Assembly: GCA_005772825.1 (NCBI GenBank)
Contig: SXIP01000085.1
Coordinates: 1 to 39,598, forward strand
Origin: Methylococcaceae bacterium
Lineage (GTDB): Bacteria; Pseudomonadota; Gammaproteobacteria; Methylococcales; Methylomonadaceae
Direction: 5' to 3'
Length of the DNA stretch: 39,598 bases
Under the pieces are notes generated by a model. The model ran no database searches, was not told where the DNA came from, and was given only the letters and a program-made list of their open reading frames with translations. Shown here one piece after another: positions 8,823 through 17,562 of this stretch (positions are counted from its first letter, which is position 1; each line of letters starts with the position of its first letter). Position numbers and translations under genes: made by a program.

Positions 8823-9717
8823 TCGGGACTCCCGCAATCAATGGTACAGAGCTATGCCCGGACGCGCTGAGAGTCCGGTGTTTGAATTGAGCCAGCCAAG
8901 CCTGAATTTGCCTGGTTTTTATGCCGACCGGGAAATAGTTACCGGCGATTTGCCTGACCGGCCAGATACCAATAATTGAGTTGCTCACAAAGATTTCATC
9001 AGCAGACATCAGGTCGTCTTTGCTAAACGTATGTTCAATAACCCGCCACTCATGTTCTGATGCTAGGCTGATTATGATAGAACGCATGATGCCTTCGATA
9101 CCCGACTTAGCCAGCGAGGCGGTATAAAGGCTGTTGTTTTTAACATAGAAAAGGTTCGTTCTGGTGCCTTCAATCACATGATCATTGCTATCCAGCATAA
9201 TGCCCTCTTCAATCGCCGGATCGCACCATTCAGATCGCGCCATGATCTGTTCAAGCCGATTCAAATGCTTGATGCCCGCCAGGGTCCGATTCAAGCCTAA
9301 ACGGGTGTCGCAGAAACGGGCAATAATGCCTTGCTCTTGATAAGCGGAAGGATAATCAGGAAAAGGATGCAGACTAAGGACCCGCGTAGGCTGGATTAAA
9401 TCGGGTGGACTATAACCGCGTCCACCGGACCCACGGGTGACTATAATTTTCAGAACAGCCTGGTTTAAATATTCGGAGGCGGATTGCTGAAAGCTGGATT
9501 GTTGGATAAGCGTTGCTGCTTCAAAACACAGCACTTCACGATTCGGAAAAGGAATATGCAGCCTGTCGCAGCCTGCCTGTAACCGGTCTAAATGCCGATC
9601 AAGAAAAACCGCCTGTCCATTACAAACCTCAATGGTTTCAAACAAGCCATCGCCATACTGGAAACCGCGATCTGTTACGTCAATAGTCTTCTTGCGTTCA
9701 CCATTGATGAGCATCAT
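8812..9717 (-). CDS. pabC: Aminodeoxychorismate lyase
   Basis: PLP-dependent fold-type IV enzyme that releases pyruvate from aminodeoxychorismate to give p-aminobenzoate (pABA). Recognisable parts are DRGFQYGDGLFET near the N-terminus, the PLP lysine in AGIKHLNRLEQ, and the C-terminal ADEIFVSNSIIGIWPV. About 301 residues from the ATG at 9717; a TTG two codons earlier is possible. pABA feeds folate and, in this organism, is also the aromatic precursor used by the beta-RFAP synthase at 27415-28377 for H4MPT. Confidence 0.92.
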   Translation of the reverse strand: MMLINGERKKTIDVTDRGFQYGDGLFETIEVCNGQAVFLDRHLDRLQAGCDRLHIPFPNREVLCFEAATLIQQSSFQQSASEYLNQAVLKIIVTRGSGGRGYSPPDLIQPTRVLSLHPFPDYPSAYQEQGIIARFCDTRLGLNRTLAGIKHLNRLEQIMARSEWCDPAIEEGIMLDSNDHVIEGTRTNLFYVKNNSLYTASLAKSGIEGIMRSIIISLASEHEWRVIEHTFSKDDLMSADEIFVSNSIIGIWPVRQIAGNYFPVGIKTRQIQAWLAQFKHRTLSASGHSSVPLIAGVPIGD

Positions 9718-9749
9718 CGGCAAGAAGCGTGTAGAAACCGCGGTACGGA

Positions 9750-10994
9750 TTACTCGTAACGCTTGAAAATCAACGTTCCGTTGGTACCGCCAAAGCCAAA
9801 TGAATTGGACATCGCCACATCGATCCGCATATTTCTTGCGGTATTCGGTACATAATCCAGATCACATTCGGGATCCCGGTTTTCCAGATTGATGGTAGGG
9901 GGGGCTATTTGATGCTTGATGCTTAATGCGGTCAACACGGCTTCAATACCGCCGGCAGCGCCCAGCATGTGACCAATCATCGATTTCGTTGAACTAATTG
10001 CTGCTTTGTAGGCGTGTTCGCCCAATGCCGATTTCATGGCTTGCGTTTCACCGAGATCACCGGCTGGCGTCGATGTGCCGTGAGCATTGATATAATCAAT
10101 ATCGTCGGCATTGAGTCCCGCATCACGCAGGGCGTTTCTCATACAACGTGCAGCACCTTCGCCTCCGGGGGAAGGCGTGGTTATATGATAAGCGTCACCG
10201 CTCATACCATAACCGACCAATTCGGCATAAATTTTGGCGCCACGCGCTTTGGCATGTTCCAATTCTTCAAGAACAACCACACCGGCGCCATCGCTTAATA
10301 CGAAACCGTCGCGATCCTTATCCCAGGGGCGGCTTGCGGCTTGCGGATCATCGTTACGACGTGATAACGCTTTTGCGGCGGCGAAACCACCCATTGCAGT
10401 CGGTGATGTGGTGCAGCGTTCGGCGCCGCCGGCAATCATGACATCGGCATCGCCGTATTGAATCAGGCGCGCCGCATCGCCAATGTTGTGGGTTCCCGTT
10501 GCACAGGCAGTGACAATCGCGAAATTGGGGCCTTTCAATCCATATTTGATGGAAAGATTGCCCGAAATCATGTTGATAATGTTGCCCGGAACAAAGAACG
10601 GCGAAATACGGCGCGGACCGCTTTTATCGTAGGTTGCATAACACTCTTCAATCCCGGTGATACCGCCTATGCCTGATCCGATAGCGACGCCGATACGCTC
10701 GGCATTCGCTTCGGTAACTTCAATACCTGAATCGTCAATGGCCTGACAACCTGCGGCGATACCGTAATGGATGAAACCATCCATACGATTTGCATCTTTA
10801 CCTTGTATATAACCGGTAATATCAAAATTTCTTATGACACCGCCAAAAGTAGTGGCAAAAGGAGAAATATCAAAGGAGTCTATTGGACTTATGCCGCTTT
10901 TACCGTTGACAATACCGTCCCATGTTTCCGAAACAGTGTTAGCTAAAGGCGTGACAGCACCTAATCCAGTTATTACAACTCGACGTTTGCTCAA
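9750..10994 (-). CDS. fabF: 3-oxoacyl-[acyl-carrier-protein] synthase II
   Basis: Elongating ketoacyl-ACP synthase of type II fatty-acid synthesis (414 residues). The catalytic triad is clear: C164 in [10 protein letters not shown]305 in [11 protein letters not shown] and H342 in [11 protein letters not shown]. The C-terminal [12 protein letters not shown] is also present. The reading frame begins with TTG and has no in-frame ATG nearby; the ribosome-binding site is weak. Together with the acpP-fabF hairpin this may keep FabF well below ACP. Confidence 0.97.
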   Translation of the reverse strand: MSKRRVVITGLGAVTPLANTVSETWDGIVNGKSGISPIDSFDISPFATTFGGVIRNFDITGYIQGKDANRMDGFIHYGIAAGCQAIDDSGIEVTEANAERIGVAIGSGIGGITGIEECYATYDKSGPRRISPFFVPGNIINMISGNLSIKYGLKGPNFAIVTACATGTHNIGDAARLIQYGDADVMIAGGAERCTTSPTAMGGFAAAKALSRRNDDPQAASRPWDKDRDGFVLSDGAGVVVLEELEHAKARGAKIYAELVGYGMSGDAYHITTPSPGGEGAARCMRNALRDAGLNADDIDYINAHGTSTPAGDLGETQAMKSALGEHAYKAAISSTKSMIGHMLGAAGGIEAVLTALSIKHQIAPPTINLENRDPECDLDYVPNTARNMRIDVAMSNSFGFGGTNGTLIFKRYE

Positions 10995-11042
10995 TGTAAT
11001 GTACCGTAAGAAAAGTAAAGAAGGGGATAGAGGATTGGATAG

Positions 11043-11071
11043 TTAGTGGATGAACAGCGCTCATCCACTAA
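11043..11071 (-). terminator. Hairpin between acpP and fabF
   Basis: TTAGTGGATGA and TCATCCACTAA form a perfect 11-base stem with a seven-base loop, starting 10 bases after the acpP stop codon. No strong T-run follows on the minus strand, so it may be a partial terminator or an RNA 3'-end stabiliser that lets acpP be expressed above fabF. Confidence 0.65.
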
Positions 11072-11081
11072 ATAATAACTT

Positions 11082-11312
11082 TTAAGCGTTTTTTTCTACG
11101 TAATCAATAGCTTGCTGAACTGTTGTGATTTTTTCAGCTTCATCGTCCGGAATTTCGCATTCGAATTCTTCTTCAAGAGCCATAACGAGTTCTACCGTAT
11201 CCAGAGAATCAGCACCAAGATCATCTACAAATGAAGCATCGGTCGCGATATCTTCTTTAACACCCAATTGCTCTGCAACAATCTTTTTTACTCGTTCTTC
11301 AATGTTACTCAT
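11082..11312 (-). CDS. acpP: Acyl carrier protein
   Basis: Acidic 76-residue carrier of growing acyl chains. The phosphopantetheine site is S36 in [14 protein letters not shown] start at the ATG of MSNIEERV (11312), with GAGG about 10 bases upstream; an ATT-started extension is not needed. The gene sits between fabG and fabF as usual, with its own promoter (11420-11447) and hairpins on both sides, which fits the very high amount of ACP in cells. Confidence 0.98.
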   Translation of the reverse strand: MSNIEERVKKIVAEQLGVKEDIATDASFVDDLGADSLDTVELVMALEEEFECEIPDDEAEKITTVQQAIDYVEKNA

Positions 11313-11387
11313 AATTATTATCCTCAAACAATGTAAGCTTTAATTCTCTGGCTTACAATATTATTGTTATTAGTTTTGACTGAAATC

Positions 11388-11410
11388 CCGTCTCCGGCAA
11401 TTCCAGACGG
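11388..11410 (-). promoter_or_regulatory. Hairpin in the acpP leader
   Basis: CCGTCT and AGACGG form a 6-base stem with an 11-base loop between the predicted acpP promoter and its start codon. It falls near the expected 5' end of the transcript, where it could protect the RNA, or it could act as a weak terminator for read-through from fabG. Confidence 0.45.
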
Positions 11411-11419
11411 CGGTGGGGA

Positions 11420-11447
11420 ATTATACTTTATATTGCTGCAATGTCAC
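11420..11447 (-). promoter_or_regulatory. Sigma-70-type promoter for acpP
   Basis: On the minus strand GTGACA (11447-11442) and TATAAT (11425-11420) are separated by 16 bases. The -10 is consensus and the -35 has five of six matches. The predicted start leaves a leader of about 100 bases before acpP. It lies in the 139-base fabG-acpP gap, so acpP and genes after it need not depend only on the yceD promoter. Confidence 0.7.
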
Positions 11448-11451
11448 CATA

Positions 11452-12192
11452 TTAAGGCATAAACAAGCCACCGTTTACATGAATGGTTTCGCCGGTAATA
11501 TAGGCGGCGCCATTAGAAGCCAAAAATGAAACGGCATGGGCGATTTCACTGGCCTGACCCAGACGGGACAGGGGTATCGATGCCAATAAACCGTTCTTGA
11601 TGTCATCGCTCAATTCGCGGGTCATATCGGTATCGATAAAACCGGGCGCCACAGTATTGACGGTAATGTTACGGGACCCGACTTCTTTTGCCATCGATTT
11701 GGCAAAGCCGATCATGCCGGCTTTTGCAGCCGCGTAATTTGCCTGCCCTGCATTGCCGGTAGCACCGACAACCGAGGAAATGTTAATGATTCGGCCAGTC
11801 TTGGCTTTCATCATGCCGCGCAAAACAGCCTTACTCATGCGAAACACCGAGGTCAGATTGGTGTTGATAATATCATCCCACTCCTCGTCCTTCATACGCA
11901 TCAGCAAATTATCGCGAGTGATACCGGCATTGTTAACCAGTACGGTCGGCGCAACGAAATCATCATTAACTGTTTTAAGAACCTCGGCAATGGACTCTGC
12001 ATTACCAACATCAAGTTTCAAACCTTTGCCGTTTTCACCCAGAAAAGCCGAAATCGACTCGGCTCCACTTTCCGAAGTGGCTGTCCCGATTACGAAAAAA
12101 CCATCTTCAGCTAATCTTTCCGCGATTGCCCTGCCGATACCACGACTGGCTCCTGTTACTAAAGCCACTTGCTTGATTGCTTCTTTGGTCAT
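11452..12192 (-). CDS. fabG: 3-oxoacyl-[acyl-carrier-protein] reductase
   Basis: NADPH-dependent short-chain reductase of fatty-acid synthesis (246 residues). It shows the Rossmann motif TGASRGIG (13-20), NNAG (87-90), and catalytic S140, Y153 and K157 (ISSVVG, YAAAKAG). The ATG overlaps the fabD stop codon by one base (TAATG), indicating coupled translation. Confidence 0.97.
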   Translation of the reverse strand: MTKEAIKQVALVTGASRGIGRAIAERLAEDGFFVIGTATSESGAESISAFLGENGKGLKLDVGNAESIAEVLKTVNDDFVAPTVLVNNAGITRDNLLMRMKDEEWDDIINTNLTSVFRMSKAVLRGMMKAKTGRIINISSVVGATGNAGQANYAAAKAGMIGFAKSMAKEVGSRNITVNTVAPGFIDTDMTRELSDDIKNGLLASIPLSRLGQASEIAHAVSFLASNGAAYITGETIHVNGGLFMP

Positions 12193-13142
12193 TAGATAAG
12201 TTGCTCCACTGCTTTATTTAATGTCTGCGTGTCATAGATAGCCAAATGTTCGGCATCTTTAATAATGCGTTTGTTTAAACCCACCAACACCTTGCCCGGT
12301 CCGCACTCAACAAAGCAGGTCACGCCTTGATCATGCATAAACCGGATAGTGTCAACCCAGCGCACCGGCTTATATAATTGCTCTTTCAATGCATTACGAA
12401 TTACTTCCGGCGCACTGTGCGAGGCGACATCGACATTGTGAATCAAGGTCATTTGGGGGGTATTAATGGTCGTTTTCTGCAAATAGTCATTCAGCTTTTC
12501 CGCCGCCGGCTTCATCAATGCACAGTGGGAAGGCACACTGACCGCTATCGGGATCGCGCGCTTGGCGCCTTTTTCTTTTGCAGCGATCATCGCTCTTTCA
12601 ACTGCGGCGGCATTCCCTGCAATAACGACCTGGCCCGGTGAATTAAAATTGACGGCGGAAACCACTTCATCACCGGCAACATCGGCGCAAACCTTAACAA
12701 CAAGATGATCTTCGAGCCCCAAAATGGCCGCCATAGCGCCAATATCGGCGGGAACCGCCTCTTGCATCAAGCGTCCTCTTTCGGTGACCAGCTTTATGCC
12801 GTCTTCAAAAGACAATGCACCGGAACAAACCAGGGCCGTATATTCGCCGAGACTATGACCGGCCATCCAGGCGGGACGAACAGGGCTTTCCTTGCACCAG
12901 ACTTCCCAAACCGCAACGCCGACAGCCAGCATAACCGGCTGCGTATTATGCGTTTGATTAAGCTCCGCTTCCGTCGCTTGCGTGGCGATAAACCACAAAT
13001 CCTTACCCAACGCATCAGATGCACGCTCAAAGACCTGCCTTACCTCAGGAAAGTTTGCCGCCAGATCTGTCAACATGCCTACAGACTGTGAACCCTGCCC
13101 CGGAAAAACAAACGCCAAATTATAAGTTTGCTTGTTCATCAT
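12192..13142 (-). CDS. fabD: Malonyl-CoA:ACP transacylase
   Basis: It loads malonate onto ACP. The 316-residue protein has FPGQGSQ (13-19), the nucleophile S97 in GHSLGEY and H206 in VPSHCALM. Two consecutive ATGs begin the frame; either could be used. It is 13 bases downstream of fabH and coupled to fabG. Confidence 0.97.
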   Translation of the reverse strand: MMNKQTYNLAFVFPGQGSQSVGMLTDLAANFPEVRQVFERASDALGKDLWFIATQATEAELNQTHNTQPVMLAVGVAVWEVWCKESPVRPAWMAGHSLGEYTALVCSGALSFEDGIKLVTERGRLMQEAVPADIGAMAAILGLEDHLVVKVCADVAGDEVVSAVNFNSPGQVVIAGNAAAVERAMIAAKEKGAKRAIPIAVSVPSHCALMKPAAEKLNDYLQKTTINTPQMTLIHNVDVASHSAPEVIRNALKEQLYKPVRWVDTIRFMHDQGVTCFVECGPGKVLVGLNKRIIKDAEHLAIYDTQTLNKAVEQLI

Positions 13143-13155
13143 GAATACGCTTGAT

Positions 13156-14124
13156 TTAGTACTTAATTAATGCAGAACCCCAGGTGAATCCTGCTCCAAA
13201 AGCTTCGAGTAAAACCACCTGCCCGCGTTGAATGCGACAGTCACGAACCGCCTCATTAAAGGCAAGCAACACTGAAGCAGACGACGTATTGCCCTGAGTC
13301 TCAAGCGTCACAACAACCTGATCCATGGACATTTTCAGTTTTTTTGCGGTCGCCACAATAATCCGTATATTGGCCTGATGAGGAACCAGCCAGTCAATAT
13401 CGGATTTCTCCAGGTTGTTGGCTTCCAATGTTTCATCAACAATCCGTCCCAGCGTGTTAACGGCCACTTTGAATACTTCGTTACCGCGCATGCTGATATA
13501 ACTAGCCTCATCCTTATTGGCTTCAGTCGCTACCTGTGGATTCGGGCAATAGAGCATGTCTTCATATTCGCCGTCAGAATGGATATGCGTCGACAAAATT
13601 CCCGTTTCCTCTGAAACGCCCAACAATACGGCTCCCGCCCCATCGCCGAATAAAATACAGGTGCTGCGATCCGTCCAATCCACAATACGGGAACAAATTT
13701 CAGTGCCGACAATAAGAATTTTCTTGGCCGCGCCCGACTTAATATATTGATCGGCAATGCTCAACGCAAATATTGAGCCGGAACAAGCGGCCTGCACATC
13801 AAACGCCACGCAGTTTTTAATACCCAATCGCTGCTGAAGCAAGCAACCGGTACTTGGGTAAACACGATCGGGTGTTCCTGTGGCGACAATAATCAAATCG
13901 ATATCTTCAGGATCACAAGCAGCCGCTTCTATCGCTTGTCTTGCAGCGATTTCGGCCATGCTTGATGCGGTTTCATTGGGGCCTGCAATGCGACGGCTTT
14001 TAATGCCCGTCCGTTCAAAAATCCAGCTGTCGGAGGTATCTACCGTTTGCGATATTTGCTCGTTGGTACGAATTTCTTCCGGCAAATATCCGCCCGTACC
14101 GATTATTCTTGAATAACGAGTCAT
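13156..14124 (-). CDS. fabH: 3-oxoacyl-[acyl-carrier-protein] synthase III
   Basis: Initiating ketoacyl synthase that condenses acetyl-CoA with malonyl-ACP (322 residues). The triad is C114 (QAACSGSIF), H249 (VPHQANIRI) and N279 (QGNTSSAS). The ATG overlaps the plsX stop (ATGA), the standard gammaproteobacterial arrangement. Confidence 0.97.
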   Translation of the reverse strand: MTRYSRIIGTGGYLPEEIRTNEQISQTVDTSDSWIFERTGIKSRRIAGPNETASSMAEIAARQAIEAAACDPEDIDLIIVATGTPDRVYPSTGCLLQQRLGIKNCVAFDVQAACSGSIFALSIADQYIKSGAAKKILIVGTEICSRIVDWTDRSTCILFGDGAGAVLLGVSEETGILSTHIHSDGEYEDMLYCPNPQVATEANKDEASYISMRGNEVFKVAVNTLGRIVDETLEANNLEKSDIDWLVPHQANIRIIVATAKKLKMSMDQVVVTLETQGNTSSASVLLAFNEAVRDCRIQRGQVVLLEAFGAGFTWGSALIKY

Positions 14125-15149
14125 GCGCTTTCTCTCCGGGCCAAGGTCAGTTGAACCTGTTCGCTTATTTTCCGGATAACATCTTTTTTCACTTCCACCT
14201 CGGCAAGCTGAATCGCTGTTTTAAAGGCCAGCTCATCCGCTCCGCCATGACTCTTGATCACCAGCCCCCTGAGCCCCAGAAAGCTTGCACCATTATATAA
14301 ACGCGGATCTATGCGCTTTTTAAACAACTTAAGCACGGGATAGGCAATCAATCCAACCAGCTTGGTCATGCTGTTTTTATTAAACGCGTCCTTTAAAGCG
14401 GTGCCAATCATTTTTGCCGCGCCTTCAATTGATTTAAGCGCTACATTGCCGACAAAGCCATCGGCAACAATTAAATCAACCTTGACAGGGCCGGCATTGA
14501 GGGAATTGCCTTCGACATAACCGATATAATTTAAAGTCGAATTTTCCAGTAATTTTGCAGCCGCTTTGACCTGCTCATTGCCTTTGGTATCTTCTTCGCC
14601 GATATTTAACAGACCGACTTTAGGGTTCTCAATATTTTCTACTGCTTTGACCAGCTCAGTGCCCATCACTGCAAATTGAAAAAGATGTTCAGCGGTACAG
14701 TCTACGTTGGCGCCCAGGTCAAGCACATGGGTGTGACCGTATATTGAAGGCAATGTCGAAATAATGGCGGGGCGATCAACACCGGGAATCATTTTTAAAA
14801 CAAAACGCGCAGTCGCCATCAAGGCGCCGGTATTACCGGCACTGACACAAGCCTGCGCATGACCGTCACGAACCAAGTTAATGGCCACCCGCATTGACGA
14901 ATCTTTTTTATTTTTCAGCGCTTTGGACGGAGACTCATCCATGCCGACACACTCGGATGCATGCTGTATGGATAGCCGGTCTCCATAATCACAGCCGCTT
15001 TGCGCCAACCGTTGTTTGAGAACAGTTTCATCACCCACTAGAATCAGTTTTAAGTCTGGATTGTTTTTTAAACAATCCAATGATGCCGGGATGGTTACTT
15101 CGGGACCATGATCCCCGCCCATCGCATCAATGGAAATTATTAGACTCAC
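14121..15149 (-). CDS. plsX: Phosphate acyltransferase PlsX
   Basis: It converts acyl-ACP to acyl-phosphate for phospholipid synthesis. The N-terminal signature is [18 protein letters not shown] start at the GTG at 15149 (342 residues), directly before [12 protein letters not shown] longer frame from an ATG at 15206 would add 19 residues of no family character and would run through the hairpin at 15183-15204. GGAG lies 12 bases before the GTG, a rather long spacing. It is the first lipid gene after rpmF. Confidence 0.93.
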   Translation of the reverse strand: MSLIISIDAMGGDHGPEVTIPASLDCLKNNPDLKLILVGDETVLKQRLAQSGCDYGDRLSIQHASECVGMDESPSKALKNKKDSSMRVAINLVRDGHAQACVSAGNTGALMATARFVLKMIPGVDRPAIISTLPSIYGHTHVLDLGANVDCTAEHLFQFAVMGTELVKAVENIENPKVGLLNIGEEDTKGNEQVKAAAKLLENSTLNYIGYVEGNSLNAGPVKVDLIVADGFVGNVALKSIEGAAKMIGTALKDAFNKNSMTKLVGLIAYPVLKLFKKRIDPRLYNGASFLGLRGLVIKSHGGADELAFKTAIQLAEVEVKKDVIRKISEQVQLTLARRESA

Positions 15150-15182
15150 GCTGACGAATGACTCCACAGTTATTGAAAGAGA

Positions 15183-15204
15183 GCCGAACCGGATCGGGTT
15201 CGGC
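15183..15204 (-). terminator. Hairpin between rpmF and plsX
   Basis: GCCGAACC and GGTTCGGC form a perfect 8-base stem with a six-base loop. On the minus strand it is followed by TCTCTTTC, a modest pyrimidine tract. It could partly terminate after rpmF, separating ribosomal-protein and lipid-gene expression, and it argues against the longer plsX start. Confidence 0.6.
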
Positions 15205-15252
15205 ATAGAACATTACGCTATAAGCGGGAATGATTTGGTAATCTTCCCCGAC

Positions 15253-15435
15253 TTAATCTTCTTCTACGGCGCTTACAATTTGACGACCCTTAAAATAGCC
15301 ATCAGGAGTCACATGATGACGCAAATGTGTTTCGCCTGTGATTGGGTCTTGAGACAGGGCTCTGCCTGTTAAGGCATCGTGTGATCGACGTTGACCACGT
15401 CTTGAACGTGATACTTTACTTTTTTGTACGGCCAT
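15253..15435 (-). CDS. rpmF: 50S ribosomal protein L32
   Basis: Small basic ribosomal protein (60 residues) beginning [20 protein letters not shown], with the conserved [12 protein letters not shown] near the C-terminus. It is the cysteine-free form. GGAG lies seven bases upstream of the ATG, inside the last codons of yceD, and the two genes overlap by 20 bases, so their translation must be linked. Confidence 0.97.
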   Translation of the reverse strand: MAVQKSKVSRSRRGQRRSHDALTGRALSQDPITGETHLRHHVTPDGYFKGRQIVSAVEED

Positions 15436-15961
15436 TTAAATCTCCAATGTTTTTTAGTTTGGCTAGGATGGAAAAAGGATTTTCAGGAGGCGACTGCACG
15501 TCACCCGATAATAAATCGTCGGTATTATGGCCGGCAACGGGAACAAAACACTTGTATTGATGCTTGGCAAATGTTGGCAAGGCAAGTAAAAGCTCATCTT
15601 CAACCAAGTCCTTGAGAAGTATTTTCTCTTCGTCAATAATTAACGGCTCGTAATCTTCCGGTAATCTGTTTGCCTGGTCTATTGAAGTCACTATGCCCAG
15701 CTTAACGGCAACATTGACAGGCCATTCCACCGCCTGCAAGCAATTTTGGCATTCCAGTTGCAGCGTCCCTTCTATTGTGCCTTCAATTTTGGCTAATCGA
15801 CCTTCCCTGGAAAAAAAAAGATCGACAGCAAGCGTACCCGTATCGTTGTGCAGTTTTTCCGCCAAACGATCGAGGTTAGATAAAGATAGTTGACCCTTTA
15901 ACTCGCCGCGCTTATCAGCCAAGTGTAAAGGATCTATGTATTCAGGCAATCGATCTAACAT
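15416..15961 (-). CDS. yceD: YceD (DUF177) ribosome-associated protein
   Basis: A 181-residue member of the YceD family, which is almost always encoded before rpmF. In plants a relative is needed for 23S rRNA accumulation; the bacterial role is less clear. Family features are the [10 protein letters not shown] segment (the CxxC of the family), PEDYEPL and [13 protein letters not shown]. The start is the ATG at 15961, only nine bases from a near-consensus -10 box. It is the first gene of the long operon that ends with ycfH. Confidence 0.93.
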   Translation of the reverse strand: MLDRLPEYIDPLHLADKRGELKGQLSLSNLDRLAEKLHNDTGTLAVDLFFSREGRLAKIEGTIEGTLQLECQNCLQAVEWPVNVAVKLGIVTSIDQANRLPEDYEPLIIDEEKILLKDLVEDELLLALPTFAKHQYKCFVPVAGHNTDDLLSGDVQSPPENPFSILAKLKNIGDLNGRTKK

Positions 15962-15970
15962 AACCGCATA

Positions 15971-15999
15971 ATGATATATGTAAACGACAAATGCGTCAA
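15971..15999 (-). promoter_or_regulatory. Sigma-70-type promoter of the yceD-rpmF-plsX-fab operon
   Basis: On the minus strand TTGACG (15999-15994) and TATCAT (15976-15971) are separated by exactly 17 bases; each box has five of six consensus matches. The expected transcription start lies about three bases before the yceD ATG, which would give a nearly leaderless mRNA. Confidence 0.7.
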
Positions 16000-16136
16000 A
16001 CTTAAGCCCTCTTCGTTGCGTGATTAAACCTGTGATTGAACCGTTAAGACGCGATGACAGCTGTGTTAGTGAGTTCGAAGAATTCTCAAAGCGGGTATTG
16101 GCGTCATTTCATTGAAGCAGGAAGAGCAAGCCGTCA

Positions 16137-17069
16137 TTATTTAGCAGGACTCACTCTGTAAACCCCTGCCAATACAATAAACACACCCGCCAACTGCAGC
16201 GCGGTGACGGCTTCATCCAGCAGCCAATAGGCCAAAGCCAGCGTAACAATCGGTCCCGTCATACTGATGATTGATGCAGTTCCCGCCCCGACCCTTCGAA
16301 TTCCTGCATTCATAAAAAACGCCGGTAATACGGTCGAGAAAATCGCCATGATGAAGGCCAGACTGCAAACACGTTTCCATTCTGCATAAGGCAAGGCAGG
16401 CAATCGGTCCGGAGTAACTCCATATTGAACAGCAAAATGCGCCAAGGTCGCGATAACGGCAACCGTCATAGTATAAGCGGTAAAGCGAGCTGAGCCGATG
16501 CGATGCGTCATCACACCGCTACCCATGGTAAAACAGGCAAAAACAACGGCACTGCCGAGCACCAGACCTGAACCCAGCCAGACATGCGATGACTCAAGAG
16601 ACAAGTGCTCGACAAATACCAGCAGCAGGCCGGAATAGCTTAAGGTCAGCGCAATCACCGTTCGCGCCGTGATTTTGCGTTTGTGAACAAAGGCAGAAAA
16701 TATCACCACAAAGGTCGGGTACATGAACAGGATAACCCGCTCCAAGCCAGCCGAGATATATTGCAAGCCCATAAAATCCAGGTAACTGGAAATGTAATAG
16801 CCCATCAAACCTAAAACGACGATCACCGCCCATTGCTTTTTATCCAGCGACGCAGCATCCGACTTCCTGTTGTGCCAAACCGCAACCACTAGAAAAAACG
16901 GCAGTGAAAAGGCCATTCGTAGCGCCATCAAAGTAATGGCGTCGACGTCACTGCTGACCGCATAAGTCAGTTTGACAAAAATCGCTTTCGCGGCGAACCC
17001 TAAAGCGCCCAGCAATACCAAGCAAAATCCGATAATCGAATCGCGCTGGTGCAACGAGGCATTAGCCAT
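16137..17069 (-). CDS. EamA/DMT-family membrane transporter
   Basis: A 310-residue protein with about ten hydrophobic segments in two EamA repeats, typical of the drug/metabolite transporter superfamily. Examples are GFCLVLLGALGFAAKAIFVK at the N-terminus and LALAYWLLDEAV near the end. The substrate cannot be predicted. I chose the ATG of MANASLHQ (17069) because GAGGA lies five bases upstream; an ATG four codons earlier is possible. It overlaps the end of the MOSC gene by 8 bases. Confidence 0.88.
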   Translation of the reverse strand: MANASLHQRDSIIGFCLVLLGALGFAAKAIFVKLTYAVSSDVDAITLMALRMAFSLPFFLVVAVWHNRKSDAASLDKKQWAVIVVLGLMGYYISSYLDFMGLQYISAGLERVILFMYPTFVVIFSAFVHKRKITARTVIALTLSYSGLLLVFVEHLSLESSHVWLGSGLVLGSAVVFACFTMGSGVMTHRIGSARFTAYTMTVAVIATLAHFAVQYGVTPDRLPALPYAEWKRVCSLAFIMAIFSTVLPAFFMNAGIRRVGAGTASIISMTGPIVTLALAYWLLDEAVTALQLAGVFIVLAGVYRVSPAK

Positions 17070-17562
17070 AAAAATCCTCATCGGATAAGACAGTCAATTT
17101 ATCACCCACTCTGATGAGTCCGTCGCGCAACACCTGAGCAGTCAAGCCGCCGTGTCCACGCATCGCGTTATAGCCGCCAGCACCCAGTATGTCCTCCATT
17201 CTTGAGCAGGGATGACAGAAGCCGGTCGTTTGAAAACAAGCCTCGCCGATACGAAAACGTTGATTTTTTAGCGCCAGCAAGTTGATGCCCTTGATCACCA
17301 GATTGCGCCGTAAAACTTCAGGCGTAACCGGCCTTCCGGTGAAGGATTCCAATACCGACAGATGCTCCCACTGGATTAACGTCACCTGTCGCTTGCCGCT
17401 AGTGCCGTTATAGCGATCGCCCGCCAAGCCCGAATGCTGATTTACCATGACTTCATTCACTGTTTGCATGACGCTGCCGCGCGCCGGTCTTACGCCGATC
17501 CAAACCAGTTCGCCTGAACAGGGGAAGGTTTGCATCAGCTCGGCGATGGTTAAATTATTCAC
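17062..17562 (-). CDS. MOSC-domain protein
   Basis: A 166-residue stand-alone MOSC domain, related to the C-terminal domain of molybdenum cofactor sulfurase and to YiiM-like proteins. Seen are WIGVRPARG, a GDRYNG segment, LRRNLVIKG and a cysteine motif FCHPCSRMED that could carry sulfur. I use a GTG start at 17562, which overlaps the stop codon of the kinase gene in a GTGA arrangement; the ATG at residue 10 (MQTFPCSGE) is an alternative. A role in metal-sulfur or Mo-cofactor chemistry is a family-based inference. Confidence 0.85.
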   Translation of the reverse strand: MNNLTIAELMQTFPCSGELVWIGVRPARGSVMQTVNEVMVNQHSGLAGDRYNGTSGKRQVTLIQWEHLSVLESFTGRPVTPEVLRRNLVIKGINLLALKNQRFRIGEACFQTTGFCHPCSRMEDILGAGGYNAMRGHGGLTAQVLRDGLIRVGDKLTVLSDEDFYG

